A stretch of DNA of 64,000 nucleotides from Lyophyllum atratum (Eukaryota > Basidiomycota > Agaricomycetes > Agaricales > Lyophyllaceae). Positions 20,001 to 32,311 of this stretch are shown piece by piece. The notes under the pieces were generated by a model. The model did not search any database, was not told the DNA's origin, and was given only the letters and a program-made list of their open reading frames with translations. The DNA is taken from NCBI GenBank assembly GCA_014905825.1, contig JACGCN010000004.1, forward strand, positions 558,001 to 622,000. Direction: 5' to 3'. A program made the position numbers and the translations under genes. How positions within the stretch are numbered: position 1 is the stretch's first letter; every line of letters begins with the position of its first letter.

Positions 20001-23000
20001 GTATTCATTAAAAGAGCATCTAAAATTTCGAAGAGATCGCCAGCTTCGAGATATTTGACCCAGATAGTGATAAGCGAGTTCTGAAAATAAGAGAATGAGA
20101 CAAATGAGGAAGAGTTTTGGAGGGACGGATTACGCATTCACCTGAATGGGAGCGCCGGACAGGCTCGACTTTAATGCCTCCAGCCAGTGAGCACTGGTAT
20201 CAGCAAGCAACATTCTGTCGGACGTATTGGTTGCGTCAAGTGTATCCTCGACCAGCCGACGGAGCCCTGGAGAATCGTAAGTAATATCGCTGGTGGAAAG
20301 GGTATGATGCAGTACCATCAAGAACAGCAGCCGAAAGGGAATCAGAGACCAAGCTTGACTCGATCACCTTCGAGCGAACAAAAACAGTTTTCTTGAGTGC
20401 AGCATAATCCGTCGGGATGAGAGCAGTGAAAGAGCGCTTCAGGATCGACGCCAGGAGGAGGAACAACCCCTTCATCTCATCATCTCCTCCACGTGCCATG
20501 CGGTGACAAATCAGACAGACAGCCCTCGTCACTTCGACGATGTTGGGTTCATGAGCCAGCGCCGTTTCTGTGAGCATTTCCCTGCATGTTTCATCGACGA
20601 TCTGAGCCGGGGAGGCATGGAGAAACAGGAAGTCGAACTCGAGGCTGAATTTATTATTTTTTAAGTTTTAAAGCATTCCAAATGAGCAAAGAACGATCAA
20701 CTCACTATTGCCGGACGTTGGGGAAACTCGAAACAAGGTCGAGGCCGTTCCAAAGGCAACCGTCGATTGGGACCACATGCTCCGGCACCAGTGCGAGGGA
20801 GGGAGGATACAACTTAACGAGAATACTCGACACATGTCTTATCTCCTTGGGGCCAAGGGTATCTTCGACGAGGCGAAGCCAATCTAACAGCTCGAAAGCA
20901 GTTGTTTTGCAGATTGCCCTCGAAGGAGCTAAATATCAAAGAAATTAGGTCACCATTTTTGCTGCGATTGAAAGAAAAAAAGAATGCTAACGGATCGGCA
21001 TCTGTTCGACAGCAGATAAGAAGTCCTGAACATCCTCGGACACTTCCTGTGATGAAGAAAGATGCGGAGAAAGAAAAAGGCAAGCCTTCAGCAGATCAAC
21101 TTCCCGACGAATCGCGGCCGTTATGACAGGGAATTCAGGAAACAGTCGATCGGCATGCAACATGACATCGAACTTCAGTGCCACCGCCTGGATGAAGGTC
21201 AAGTCCTGCTGCTTACTCGACAGGCGGTATCCCAGTTTGCGGACGAAGGACGTCAATGCCAGAACATGGGACGAGGATAATAATTTCTTGGCGATCTTGA
21301 TCTCTAGTTGCTCGAGGACCGTCATGAGCAGGGGACTGGGCGGGACATCGAATTTATCGACCGAACTGACATGGTCATTGATGTGGGCGAGAGACTGGAG
21401 GTCCTCGATGTATCGGTAGGGCGTCTTCAGACATCGTTGGACGCACTCGTCTAGGAACGCGATGACGCTGTCGCCCTCGTCTGTCAAGGGCGCACCGTCG
21501 GGTGATTCGGTCCCACGGGCGCGTTGCGAGGTCGGGAGTGATATCAGCCAAAGATGTGGTTCAGTTGGGTCATCCTGGAACATGATGCTTTCGGAGAGGA
21601 TGTGCTGTAGAAGGACGGAAAGAGCCGTTCGCGTTGCAGAATTTTCCGAAACTGTGTACGCTTTAAGGAGCACAGCCAGATAGCTCTGCGATGTAGAACC
21701 TGGGAAGGGAAGACGATGTCAGCTCGAGCTATCAAGCGTCAAGTATCACGACATACCGATCTTCCCAGACCACCCGAACTGGTCACTGTCTTTCAGAAGC
21801 CGTAGCACGTGAAGCTGCCGCACCGCATGCAATCGAGGAGCAGCATCCGAAGCCGACGCATCCTGCGTCTTCACCGCCTGAGTCTCCGCCGAAAAGTTCT
21901 GCAGCAACTTCCCGACATCGAACCGCGCTTCCGCCACCACTAGCGGCAGACAACGTTGGTACATCCACAGGAGCCGGTCCGCACTTTCCGCGAGCAGCGC
22001 CGCCCGTATAGGATTTGGCTGGGGGGCATGGGCACCTGGAGGAGCGGTAGGAGGGTCATTGAATTTTTGTTGCGAGAAGGCGACGACGACTTGGAAGTCG
22101 GGCACGCGTCGCCGCACCTCCCGTTCGACGTCTCGACGTGTTTTAGACCATTGTCCATCCCCTTCGTTTTCTTGGAGCGCAGTCTCGATGTGCCGGAAGA
22201 CAGCGAGGAAAGCTTCGTACTTTGCGAGGCACTTGGCGAGTGCGACCGCCGTGCAATGTTGGACTAGACCCGAAGGGGATTGCAGGCCTTTGGAGAGGTG
22301 TGCCTTTGTATTGACGGAGGGTACGATGTTCTCGATAATGTTTGACAAAGGCGGCGGGGCGGGACGATAGAGCGTGGTGTTCGGGAGGTAAAAGAAAGAG
22401 GACGGCACATGGAGCGATATAACTGACCCAAAAAATGCTATGTTCGCGATCCATTTCGAAGAAAGTCGAGGTTCCAGTGTCAATGCTGCTGCTGCCCAGT
22501 AACTAATACGATGAAATTTAGGATGACGGGATTGACAAATTTGCGAAATACGCACCCGGATACAAGCTCTGGACACGCAGCCATGATTTTCAGGGCGAGT
22601 TCCTGTTGTCTCGGATCCTCATTCACCTTGAGGCTTTTCAAGATGTTCCCCAAAATCTTGTTGTATATCTTGCCTCGACCAGGGTCTTGGTCGCTGGAGT
22701 CGCCATCGCTCTCGCGTGGGTACCAGCCGCGGTCTCTGAAGCATATTCCAGCCCCAGGGCGGGTACAGATGGCGAGGAGGAAGTGATGGACAAGGTCTGC
22801 GGGAACGGCATCGGGATCGTCACCTTCGGCGATGGCACGGTCATAGAGTTTAAGGAGCTGCAAAATAGTGGTCAATGACAATGTGATAAAAGTCGTTTGG
22901 CACTCACATGGCCGATCGTTGTTTCATTGAACAGGCCGATCTTGAGGGTCCTTTTCACCTTGGCATCTGACCAGATTCCGGCCCAGCACACTTCAAGGAC

Positions 23001-23983
23001 CTTTCGTATGACGGGATAAGCATCTTGGATGAGTCCTCTGAAGATTGACGAGAATGGGTCTCGGTGCTGTTCAAGGAATGTAGCTTTGACTTGGGAGGGA
23101 CTATCAGATGCCACAAATGACAACATGAAAAGCATATACAGCGTTCGAATATCTGTTGCGAAGGTAAATAACACGGTGAATGCGTAGACTGGTGACTGAC
23201 CAGGCTTCATGAGTGCATCCGCCACGTTCTCAACTCTTGCCTTACGACGCATGTTCAATAGTTTTGGGAGGGACTGTAGCGAAATTTTTAGGGCGATGCA
23301 GTGCAGAGCAACATATACTCACCTTAAGTTCCCAGCCAAAAGACTCTAGCACAGACTTCCGCTCCCGCCCTCCTGCAAAGGCCGACATAGTATTGAAAAG
23401 CTTCAGTGTAACCAGGATTAATTCAGCGTGCGTGCCGCCCAGGTACGAGTTCAGTCGGCGGCTGTAGGAAGGTGTAAGGAGAGTTTTGATGATAGGCTGA
23501 CCAAGTATGTGGAAGGTGTAATGAGATGATAGGAGCTCTAGTAGGGACGATATGACCGATACTACGAGGGCAAAAATAGAATTTTGACGCTGCAACCTAA
23601 GTTATTAAGATCCTCGGGAAGAATAAGATGATTCCGCACATTTGTTAGGCTATCCCAAACTCCAAACATATCATGAGCTCCTGGTACATTCTCCAGCCAG
23701 TGTTGGGCAAGAAGTAATCGTGCATCCAGGGGAGCTATTGCATCTTCTCCAGGCCGTATCGAGAACTGGTTTCGCAAGGCGGTGAGATCTGCGATATGCT
23801 GAGAAATTTGAAGGCCAACAATTTTGAAAAAAGCGCACTTTCAACCAGGATTTCCTGGTTCTGAGTCCGTAAAGCTGCACTAATCTCCTCTGCACTGGTA
23901 AACATGTGTGTGCGCTTCCCATGGTCGAGTTTTCGGCGCTTCCCATCTGGTGGGCCTGATTTATTGACGAATTTTGCAGACAT
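17001..23983 (-). CDS. URB1: Ribosome biogenesis protein URB1/Npa1
   Basis: Nucleolar pre-ribosomal-associated protein needed for early 60S (27S pre-rRNA) assembly; a very large HEAT/ARM-type scaffold. The start at 23983 gives MSAKFVNKSGPPDGKRRKLD. An intron (23590-23639) joins WDSLTN to RQNSIFALVVSVI. The conserved Npa1 block follows: FHILGQPIIKTLLTP, LNSYLGGTHAELILVTLKLF and FAGGRERKSVLE, then DIRTLYMLF-type and VKRTLKIGLFNETTIGH segments. The C-terminal URB1 region includes VFYPSNFIYPITARFLLQRP, TNDVPMLYNMLYSSADDWKK and MIRFLANGM near 17900-18050, and the protein ends VVRNMAV at 17001. At least a dozen short introns interrupt it, all with standard borders. Frames look intact throughout. 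Individual splice sites in 17300-22500 were not all checked. Confidence 0.92.
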
Positions 23984-24546
23984 TCTAATAATCTTCAGAA
24001 GTCGCTGACATAGAAGGAGTTTTGGGGAGTGGACGTGAGCGTTCCAAGCTATCCAACGGAAGTGAAGATCGGACTCGGACTCGGAACCTCTTCAAAAATT
24101 CTGCACGTGACTGTTAACCACTATTTTAGGCCTGTCGCTCAGGCTGCAGCCTCAGAGTCTCGGTCAGGGTAATTGAGCTAAGTAAGTTACTTACTTACGT
24201 CTTCAGTGTTGAGTCTGCGTCGGAAACACCAGACCCGTCTTGCCGCGTCCGATGAAGCTTGTGTACAAACGATGGCGACGCTTATATTGACATCAGTAGC
24301 GGGCCGCCCGCCCGAAAATGCCGAACAATGGAAAATGAGGTCCCCCGCTAAAGAATGGAGGTACGACTGATTGTGTCTGTCTAGGAGAGACTAGTCCCTC
24401 GCTGCTGCTTAAACTCAATGCTAGACGTATTGATATCACGGCCCCGTGGCTATGGTTATGAGGATATCAAAAAGGCATGCCATGTATTCAAGTCATTAGG
24501 ACCAGGATTTAGTTATTTAAGTAGTATGTGAACCGGTATAGTGTTC
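23984..24546. other. Intergenic: URB1 promoter and SMC6 3' flank
   Basis: No gene. A palindromic AAGTAAGTTACTTACTTAC stretch lies near 24181-24199. Its inverted GTAAGTTACTTAC core could be a protein-binding site or simple sequence. Confidence 0.5.
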
Positions 24547-27500
24547 TTAAGCCGCTTGGGTTCTCTCTGGATCAGTCATCCTATGAACTCTTACAGTCTT
24601 GCCCAGCTGTACATTGCCCATGTCCTGAGGGGTGATCAAAATGTACTGCTTCTTGTCTGAAGAGTTCGCCGTGTCGATCTGTATATGGATAATAATAAAC
24701 GGCATTAACGGATGGCCTGACGGGGATGAGATTGTGTTTCGCTGACCATCATCTTCATTGAAATACGTCTGTTGACAGCATCCATAAAGACATCGAACTC
24801 GTCTAGAAATTAGATGAATTTGCCGTTGTCATCAACCATCAATATTTGCTACTCACCGAGGCACCTGAGAGGACAGCCAATAGATTCCCAGAGGGAAAGC
24901 AAGAGGCAAATTGTCGAGAAAGACTTCTCGCCTCCGCTCAAAGAACGTGGATCCTTCTCACGCGTTGACTGGGTCGATGTAACTTGAGTTTGATCATCCG
25001 TTTGGACTCTGAGGATCAATTGTCCCAGCTCGTGATTGAAGAGAGCCTTGCCATAATAGCCACGGTGTGAGAGATGGTAACCGAAGACCAGCTTGCAGCG
25101 AAGTGCGATATGGCGGCGGAACTCCTGCCACTTCTGCAGTCTAACAATGAGGGACGACCTTAGAGTCTGCGGCGAGCACGCCATATTAGAGCCCGCTGCA
25201 CAGACGACATGATACCTAAACTAACCTTGTTCAGGTGGTTCATCTGCCTCAGATCCCGCTCTGCAGTCTCTAGCTTCGCTTTGGCCTTGTTGACCTCAAC
25301 CGTCATCTCCTCAACGGTAGCGCCGTGTCTAGGCAACATTCCAAAGTCAGTATAGGCAGACAAAGCTAGCCGACAAGCACTCGCCTCCTTTCGCGCTCCT
25401 GTAGCGCCTGTTGTACTGATTCAAGATTTCGTTTTACGACGTCGGCGCTACGTGGGTTAGGTACTCGTTCACAATACTCGAGCGCTTTGACCGTCCAGTT
25501 CTTGACAGGAAACGGCGTCAGCCGAGAGATAAACAGAGCCGCCGGGAAGACTAACCGTGAATTCCTCCTGTAAAACGTCGGCGATAGCCTGGACTTGCTT
25601 TATCTTGGCTTTCTCGTCATTCAACTTCTCTGTGTAGAAATCTCTGGCTTTCTGGGCCTGCATTCGTTCTTCTACTGCATCCTCGACTTTCGACTGGAAT
25701 GCTGTCAGCGTCACCATCCTGCTATAGCAACATACACGGAGATACTCACGACAATGGCAGCTCTTTGCTGCGTAAATTCAGCGATGCGTTCTTTGATTTT
25801 TTCCAAGTCCGGCATCAACAGCTTATTCTTGTCATCATAGACTTGCTTTTGCCTTGCGACGTCCTCGAATTGCTCGATGACACTGGCCTTTTCGGCCTCG
25901 GCTTCCTATAATATCAATCAGAAGATAGTCGGAAAGGACAGTGAGATAGCCTGCCTCTTTGGCTGACTGGAAACTGGTGATGTTGGTAGGCATGTCATCG
26001 TTCGCTTCTTGCTGCACATTAGCCAGAGCTGTCTTCGCTCGTCGACATTTATCATTCGCAGCTGCACTTTGTGCCTATTTGTTGTTAGCGTTATCCAATA
26101 AAACTGGGACGGATATCTGTGGTACCTTCAATGCGTCAAGATTGCGGCGCCCAGCAGCAAATTCTGCCCTGAGCTTCTCGACATTCTGTACAGCAATTTT
26201 ATGTTCCGCTTCAAATGTCTTGATCTGCGCTTCATGATGCCTTTCAAAGGCGATGAGTAAATTAGATCGAGATGCATCATGGACCAACTCAAACTTACTT
26301 AATCTCAGAGACGGCGTCTCTTCCCGTCAGCAAAAGGCTCGTTGCATCGCTTCTCGGCTTATTCCACTCGCCAAGCGGTGTCATGGAAGAACCACCTTCC
26401 CTGCAGACAATTAGGTTCTCTGGGTCTTCGCCAAATAAGATGCACATAACTCACGGAAATACCTTCACGGAAAATCCGTCTGCAGTCCACGCTGTCCCTC
26501 CCCCACCAAGTCCTCTCAATGCCACCTCTCCCTCCCTACGTGTAAGAGCAAGACCCTGACGCTCAATTCGAGCTACGTTGATCAGAATACGGAGAGCAAA
26601 TGGGTCCGAAACCTGGGAGTCTAGGTCATTTGTGGATACTAAGGCACGAGGAACAGAAAACGAGGTACTTCGAGGGCCCGGAGAACGGTGAGATAATGTT
26701 GAGGGGGTTCTCCGTTCGAGTAATCGAACAGATCCTTCTCAGAGATGATTATCTGGGTTCTAGGACTGAGGAATGCCGGTCAGCAAGGGATGGTCATAGA
26801 CAAAGGATAAATAACATACTTGCCCGTCTCGTCCAGCAACTTCTTCAGCTTTGCTCTATCATTTCCGTTTGTCACTGCAAACGCAGTCAGCAATCCTTTC
26901 AGCTGCAGCCGTAACAGTTCCCCCCAGGTCTTTGGATCCCTCGCCTTGACATGTAGACCTAACGGCCCGAGGGGAGGGTCGCCTGTCCACGACATGGTTT
27001 TGATCCTATCCAACACTGTCTTCATATTATTTCCGTATGGGATGAGGCTGTTCTTCTGGGCATCTATGGCTCGTTGAATCATGCCCTGGCAACTCTGGAT
27101 ATTGCCCCTAATCTTGTTAAGCGCTTGATCAGCGGCTTCCCCTTCTTTTTTCACAGCATCGTTCTTGTCTTGGCCCTCACGTATCTGCAATGAGAGAGCC
27201 TCGATAGTAGACTGGGCTTCATCGACGGCGCTACGAGCTGCGTCGAGTTTGCGTTGCGTTTCGTCATGCTTGGCTTGGGTATTGGCCTCCATACGACGTG
27301 TCTCTTCATTTATCTTCGTATCCAGCTCCTCAATCTGTCTCGTAATCGCACCAACACCCTGATCTATCTTCTTCATATCGGCCTGTCAAGTAAAGAGCCA
27401 AGTTCAAGCAGCGGCTTCGCAACATCGTCGAGAAGGGACCACTTACAGAAAACTCGCCAATCACTTTCTTGTTATTTCGAATGAGACCTTGAAGACGGTC

Positions 27501-29081
27501 CTTCTCTTGTGTGAGCTCCTCCAAATCACCGAATTCTGTTACCGCCGCTTCGTGTTTGGTCACCTCCTCCGTTGCAGCCTCGAAGTTCGCCTGTATGAGT
27601 GGATAAGTAAAAGTCTGATCGCCAACTGACTTCATCAGCGCACCGTAGCCTCGTCGACACCCTTCTGAATCTTGGGAAGGCGAGACTCGAGCTTCGTGAC
27701 CTCCTGGATCTTCGCCTTCATCTCATCCTCCTTTCCCCCGACATGGGCCCACGCAAGTTCCTTCTTCAGCTCGTCGGCCTTCTGCTTCTGTTCACGGGCC
27801 TTGGCCGCTTCTTCGAATCGAACGGTCGCGTCTTTAAAAGCAGCCTTCAGGTCAGGTAAGGCTTCTTTCTTCTGCGCAAGGACGTTGCGAGTCTGCTTGA
27901 TGTTCACGAGGCATCTGTCGTACTCATCCGAAAGTTGGGAGAGCTGGGTGCCACGCAGGAAGAACTAGAGCGGGGAGGTTAGTGATTTATAAATAGGTAG
28001 AAACCATGGAATGGACCTTGTATTTTTCTTCGGAACGAGACGCGCTCAAAAACTGCCTAGCAGCGTCTAGAGTTAGAGCACCATGAGCTCGTATCTGGAT
28101 GCAGCTTAAGGCCGACGTACCCTGTGTCAGTACGTTCATCGGATTATCGACTTGAATGTTCATATGGTCGCAAATGGCAGAAAGCTCTTCCTTCTTCGTG
28201 CTGATAGTGTTGCCCGACAATTCGCCTTTGATCTTCCAAGTAGAGGACCCTTCCCTTGTGAAACGACGGGTGATACTGATGGATTTTCCATATTCTTTTG
28301 GCTTGTAGGCTTCCTCTCCTTGATTCTTTATAACGATAGTTACCTCCGAGGCGCTGTACATATAATGTCATAAAGGCGTTTCGGACGTTAAAGACGATAC
28401 ACCCACTTGAAGCCCTCCTTGATGAATGATTTAAGGCCACTTCCACGGCCAGTGGAGGTGCTTTTCCCGCCCAACGCGACCGTAATGGCAGATAACACAG
28501 CACTTTTGCCACCTGCGTATATCCCAATTAAAGGCGAGTGTTCTTAACGATTCATGACAGGATACATACTCCCATTGTGACCTGAAGAGATGTAAGAATA
28601 TATAATAGCAATCAATGCTAGAAGTACACACCGATGATAAAATTAATCTGAGGACCGAATTCGAATTTGAGGAATGCATGGCACATGAAGTTGACCATCT
28701 CGATACGTTCTATGATCCCATGCTCAGCAATCCCCTTCGCGGAAGAACATGTCAGTTAAGTCAAAACAGTGCAGTGGCAGCAGTCAGACATACACCGTGG
28801 ACCTTCCGCTTGGACGCCAGGTCCGCGAGGATTTTCTCCCGGTGCTCGTCTTCGAATCTCTGTTCCTCAGCTTCTGCATCTTTTGCATCTTCATCTTCAT
28901 CTTCTCCGTTTTTACGCGCCTTAGCCTTGCCCTTGCCCTTTGTGCTACGGCCGTTCGCCAGATTAGGAGTGTCAAAATCTTCGTCGTCATCATCGCTGAC
29001 TTCGGTTCTCGCTCGTTTCGGAGAGTTGGCGTAAACCGATTCGCCGTCATCACTGTCTGAGTCTGTGGGGCGTTTAGCCAT
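24547..29081 (-). CDS. SMC6: Structural maintenance of chromosomes protein 6
   Basis: ATPase subunit of the Smc5/6 complex, acting in recombinational repair and replication-fork stability in the nucleus. The start at 29081 opens MAKRPTDSDSDDGESVYANS, followed by an acidic, Lys-rich leader and IERIEMVNFMCHAFLKFEF. Walker A (GHNGSGKSAVL) is assembled across a 12-nt exon. ISTKKEELSAICDHMNIQVD, PMNVLTQ and two long coiled-coil arms around a hinge follow. The C-terminal head has the signature LSGGEKSFSTICLLLSLWES (about 24900), Walker B with DEFDVFMDAVNRRIS (about 24800), and ends QYILITPQDMGNVQLGKTVR then TQAA at 24547. Introns are short and numerous. All ATPase motifs are intact. A head-to-head partner lies at 30207. 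Confidence 0.94.
28570..28581 (-). other. 12-nt microexon encoding part of SMC6 Walker A
   Basis: On the minus strand GTCACAATGGGA sits between TTCAG (acceptor) and GTATGT (donor). The upstream exon ends ATCATCG at 28632 and the downstream exon starts GTGGCAAAAGT at 28512. Joining the three gives IIGHNGSGKSA, the expected SMC Walker A. The flanking introns are 50 nt (28582-28631) and 57 nt (28513-28569). Confidence 0.85.
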
Positions 29082-30206
29082 GGGTGGTAGTGGTTGGTGT
29101 GTAGCCGAAACGCGTCCAACCCATTTTAATAACGTGACATCACGTGTAGTAACGCGATTGTCACGCTTGTCCTCGAAACAAAAGTACCAAGAAACGGTTC
29201 TGAAACGAGCAACAATAAACGTCACTTGGTTGCTCGTACTTACAGTAGCTTACAGTACTGCTTTCAGCGCTCACACAAGTTTACGCAATAATGAATTAGG
29301 TAGCTAAAACAATCCCCGTACATAGGCCTAAGTAGGTGGTGATGGCTCACCAAAGAGGTGAAAGACACCCGGGAACTGGACTCAGGTCAGAAGTCTTTTT
29401 AAATTCCTGATACTTCAGCGCCACACGAATGGCAAAGGCCCACAACCTCCCAGAACACGGGTCGACAAGTGACCCTTGGCATGATGTAACAATTTGACAT
29501 TCTGTTTCGCAGCCGAAAGAGAAAAAGTCGACGATCAGAACAAGTGACGCTGATCAAGCTTCAAGGATCCTGCCATTTTCATTCCGACGCGTTGTGAGGA
29601 CTAATACAGTGACACAAGTAGTATCCAGGGACAAGGGACAACACCTTCCAAAGTCCTACCCTGAGGGTCTAATTTGTGGACCCGAAAAACGCTCATGTTT
29701 TGATGGGCGACGCAGCGACCAACTCTGGCAAAGAGTCAAGGAGTGGAGCGGATCTGATAGACGGACGCGTGCCAACTGAATTGCCATGTCAGTATATTTT
29801 CGGAGAACAGATTGGCGAATCCGAAGAAGCCAGTTTGTGATGCGACACCTGATGGCACCGCTGCATGTGCTCCGACTCCGAGGCGAGGAGGGAGTGTGAG
29901 TTGGGATGTGGGTGGTCTAGTTTGTTGACCAATGGGAGAAACAGGCTACAGGATTGGTTCTGAGACGAGGCGGACTGGGCAGGAAAGGCGTTGAAGGGAC
30001 GGGAGTACAAGTAGGAGTGGTGTTGAACGATTTAGCGATTCTGATGGGAGTGGGTGACACGTGTGACAGTTAAATCTTGTTCTGCTTGTCCTCTTCCATC
30101 CGTCGTGCTCTTCTCCTCCCCGTCTCCCCTCCTCCCCCTCTCCCTCCGTTCTTCACAACCCACCTTCTTTTTACCCACTCTCTTTTGTCGGCGATTCTTC
30201 TCTGCG
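29082..30206. promoter_or_regulatory. Divergent intergenic region SMC6 / membrane protein
   Basis: No gene. CACGTG boxes lie at 29141-29146 and 30058-30063. A pronounced pyrimidine-rich tract at about 30087-30200 (TCTTCTCCTCCCCGTCTCCC and similar) precedes the 30207 start, a common layout of fungal core promoters without a TATA box. Confidence 0.5.
29110..29115. promoter_or_regulatory. SMC6: MCB-like ACGCGT box upstream of SMC6
   Basis: ACGCGT lies 29 nt upstream of the SMC6 ATG. This hexamer is the binding site of the MBF (Mbp1/Swi6) factor that drives G1/S genes in fungi, fitting a replication and repair gene. It is a single short site, so chance occurrence is possible. Confidence 0.4.
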
Positions 30207-31589
30207 ATGGCCCCCCCTCTTGCTGGCAAGCCTCCGTACGCGACTGACCTACCCGATTCCTATTATGAATCGGCGCCAGCACCCACACGCAGGATACGGC
30301 AGCAGCCCCCTCCGAATCCAAATGACAGGTCTTCTGCTTATGATGTGTACGTTGCGGTTCTTCCGAGCGCTCATATAACGCGTTTTCTCACCCCTGACAT
30401 ATGACCTATAGATACAACAGTTATCTCACCGCCGACGATAAAGCAGCCAGTCGTCAGTCTGGTATCGGAGCCTTGGGCTTAGGTCTGCTGAACATGGATG
30501 ATGACGATGACGAAGACGACGACGACTCATATGCCCGTCACAAGCCCCAGCAACCGCCGTCAAACCCTGGAGCATCTCCATCCAAACACGCCGCACTGGC
30601 AGCAGCCACCGCAAATCCCAGTCGCCACGGCAAGGCCGCCTCTCCTCCTCCTTCTCCCAAGTATATCGCAGCCCCGCAGCCTGGCTATGCGGCGCCCATC
30701 GCTGCCCTCAACACACTCGCCCATCCCGAAGCCGTTGCCACCCCTCAGGGTCGCCCACCAGCATCACACCTACAAAATTCTGAGCCTCGCCTGAAGAACC
30801 CCTTTGCTGACCCTCACCCGCCCTCCAATCACCCTCACCCGTCCTCCAATCACCCACGCCCGCCTTACCATGTTACCACTTCTCCGACGCCTTCCATGGT
30901 ATCCTCTTCGCCTCACCCCCTCCAGGCGCCCATCACTCCCATTACCCCTGTCTTTGCGCGTCCCGCGAAGCCTGGCATCAAGTTCTCTGATGGCGCCGTC
31001 CCACGCGACCCGTCAAAGCCTATCATGCGCGGTAATTTCGAGGAAACATTACTGCCTACCCGAGGAGAGAAGGGAGACGATTTCTGGAGACGATTCAGCA
31101 TGGTCGCGAAGGAAGAGAACCAAAAGCCGACTACACAGAAGACGAGGTTCGTTCTCTGGCTCAAAATGATTTACTCTTACGAACGAACCATCATCTGCAG
31201 TGTTTGGTTAAGCAAGACCCAAAGCGGCTCGACTCGACTGTCTCGCTGGGTCTGGATTGTTGGTCTCATCCTCCTTATTGTACGCCTTGGTCATCCCACC
31301 TGCTTTACCTCTCTCAATTTGTCTCCTGCAGTGCATTGGTGGTGCCATTGGCATCGGTTGGTACGTCTCGCACAACAAGCCCGGTCACCAACAGCCGACT
31401 GTATTCGGCGGCTCCGCCAACGAGGTTGCGACAAACACAGCGACCACCGCGGTCAGCACGGGCGCAAATGGGAGTACCATCAGGCACGTTACGCCAACCC
31501 ACACAGTTGCTCGTCGTGTCTTGGACGCCCGAGCAACGGCCGTAGCCGGGACAAGCGCGATTCATAAGCGCAGACAGTACAACCACTAG
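30207..31589 (+). CDS. Proline-rich single-pass membrane protein, fungal
   Basis: The ATG at 30207 opens MAPPLAGKPPYATDLPDSYY. An intron (donor after 30348) leads to YNSYLTADDKAASRQSG, an acidic run (DDDDDEDDDD) and about 200 residues rich in Pro, His and Ser. Then comes a compact conserved part: GDDFWRRFSMVAKEE, spliced to SVWLSKTQSGSTRLSRW. One transmembrane helix, VWIVGLILLI-CIGGAIGIGW, is split by an intron. The short tail (WYVSHNKPGHQQ) is Thr/Ala-rich and ends QYNH. The layout suggests a long cytosolic N-terminus and one anchor. Similar single-TM proteins with this FWRRFSMV..LSRWVW core occur across Agaricomycetes as far as I recall; no function is known to me. Confidence 0.75.
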
Positions 31590-32311
31590 GCGTCACTCAC
31601 AATGCCATCCATCAATTATGACTGCTGACCTGCGATCCCTCCTACCCACTCAACCACATTCACTGGGATCCCACACGTTTCCCGTCCGCTCTTTCCACAC
31701 ACGTACGTATACCTTGACACTGACATCCCATGGCCGCGACACATTGTACTCCCAACACATACGCCTCTATGCTCTTCTTGCATTGACATCCACACTTACC
31801 CACTTACTTTGCCCCTTGCCCTCTTAGTCCAATACCCACCCCCCCGTTCCCTGTTATATTGTTCATGCTTCACGTTCGCCACGACATCTGCCTACTTCTT
31901 GTTACGTTTTGTCGGGGTAATGGTTATTGTTATATAGTTTTTATCATTATGGAATGGATGCCAATCCCCCTTTCCGACATCGACGGATCGCTTGAGCATA
32001 TTGAGCAGCAGCCATGTTGTTGCAAGACCTAGTAATAGTGATAGTGATATTATTCACGTATAGGATGCAATCTTCACAAGAGAAGACGATCTCTGACACG
32101 CGGGGGTAAGAGCCAACCAAGCAGTTGTAAGCAGTCGGGAAGGCCTCCTTGTGCATGGTGGTGGGAAGCAAGATATGCGTGGGAATGTGAAGATTTGTGG
32201 CTTACCCATGTACAGTCGACCAAATTTCAGGTCAATTGGGCAGACCTGAACTTTTATAAGCCGCGTTACAACTAAGCCTCACATCCGTTCAATGACTGCC
32301 CCCCGATCTCC
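31590..32311. other. Intergenic between membrane protein and SANT protein
   Basis: No gene. Pyrimidine-rich 3' flank up to about 31870. A short GTGATAGTGATATTAT microsatellite at about 32036 resembles the one near 5127, probably by chance. The promoter of the SANT gene should lie at 32200-32310. Confidence 0.45.

Noticed and set aside
5120..32055. Shared GTGATAGTGATATTAT tracts near 5127 and 32036 as a dispersed repeat
   Set aside because: The shared part is a short trinucleotide microsatellite with unrelated flanks.
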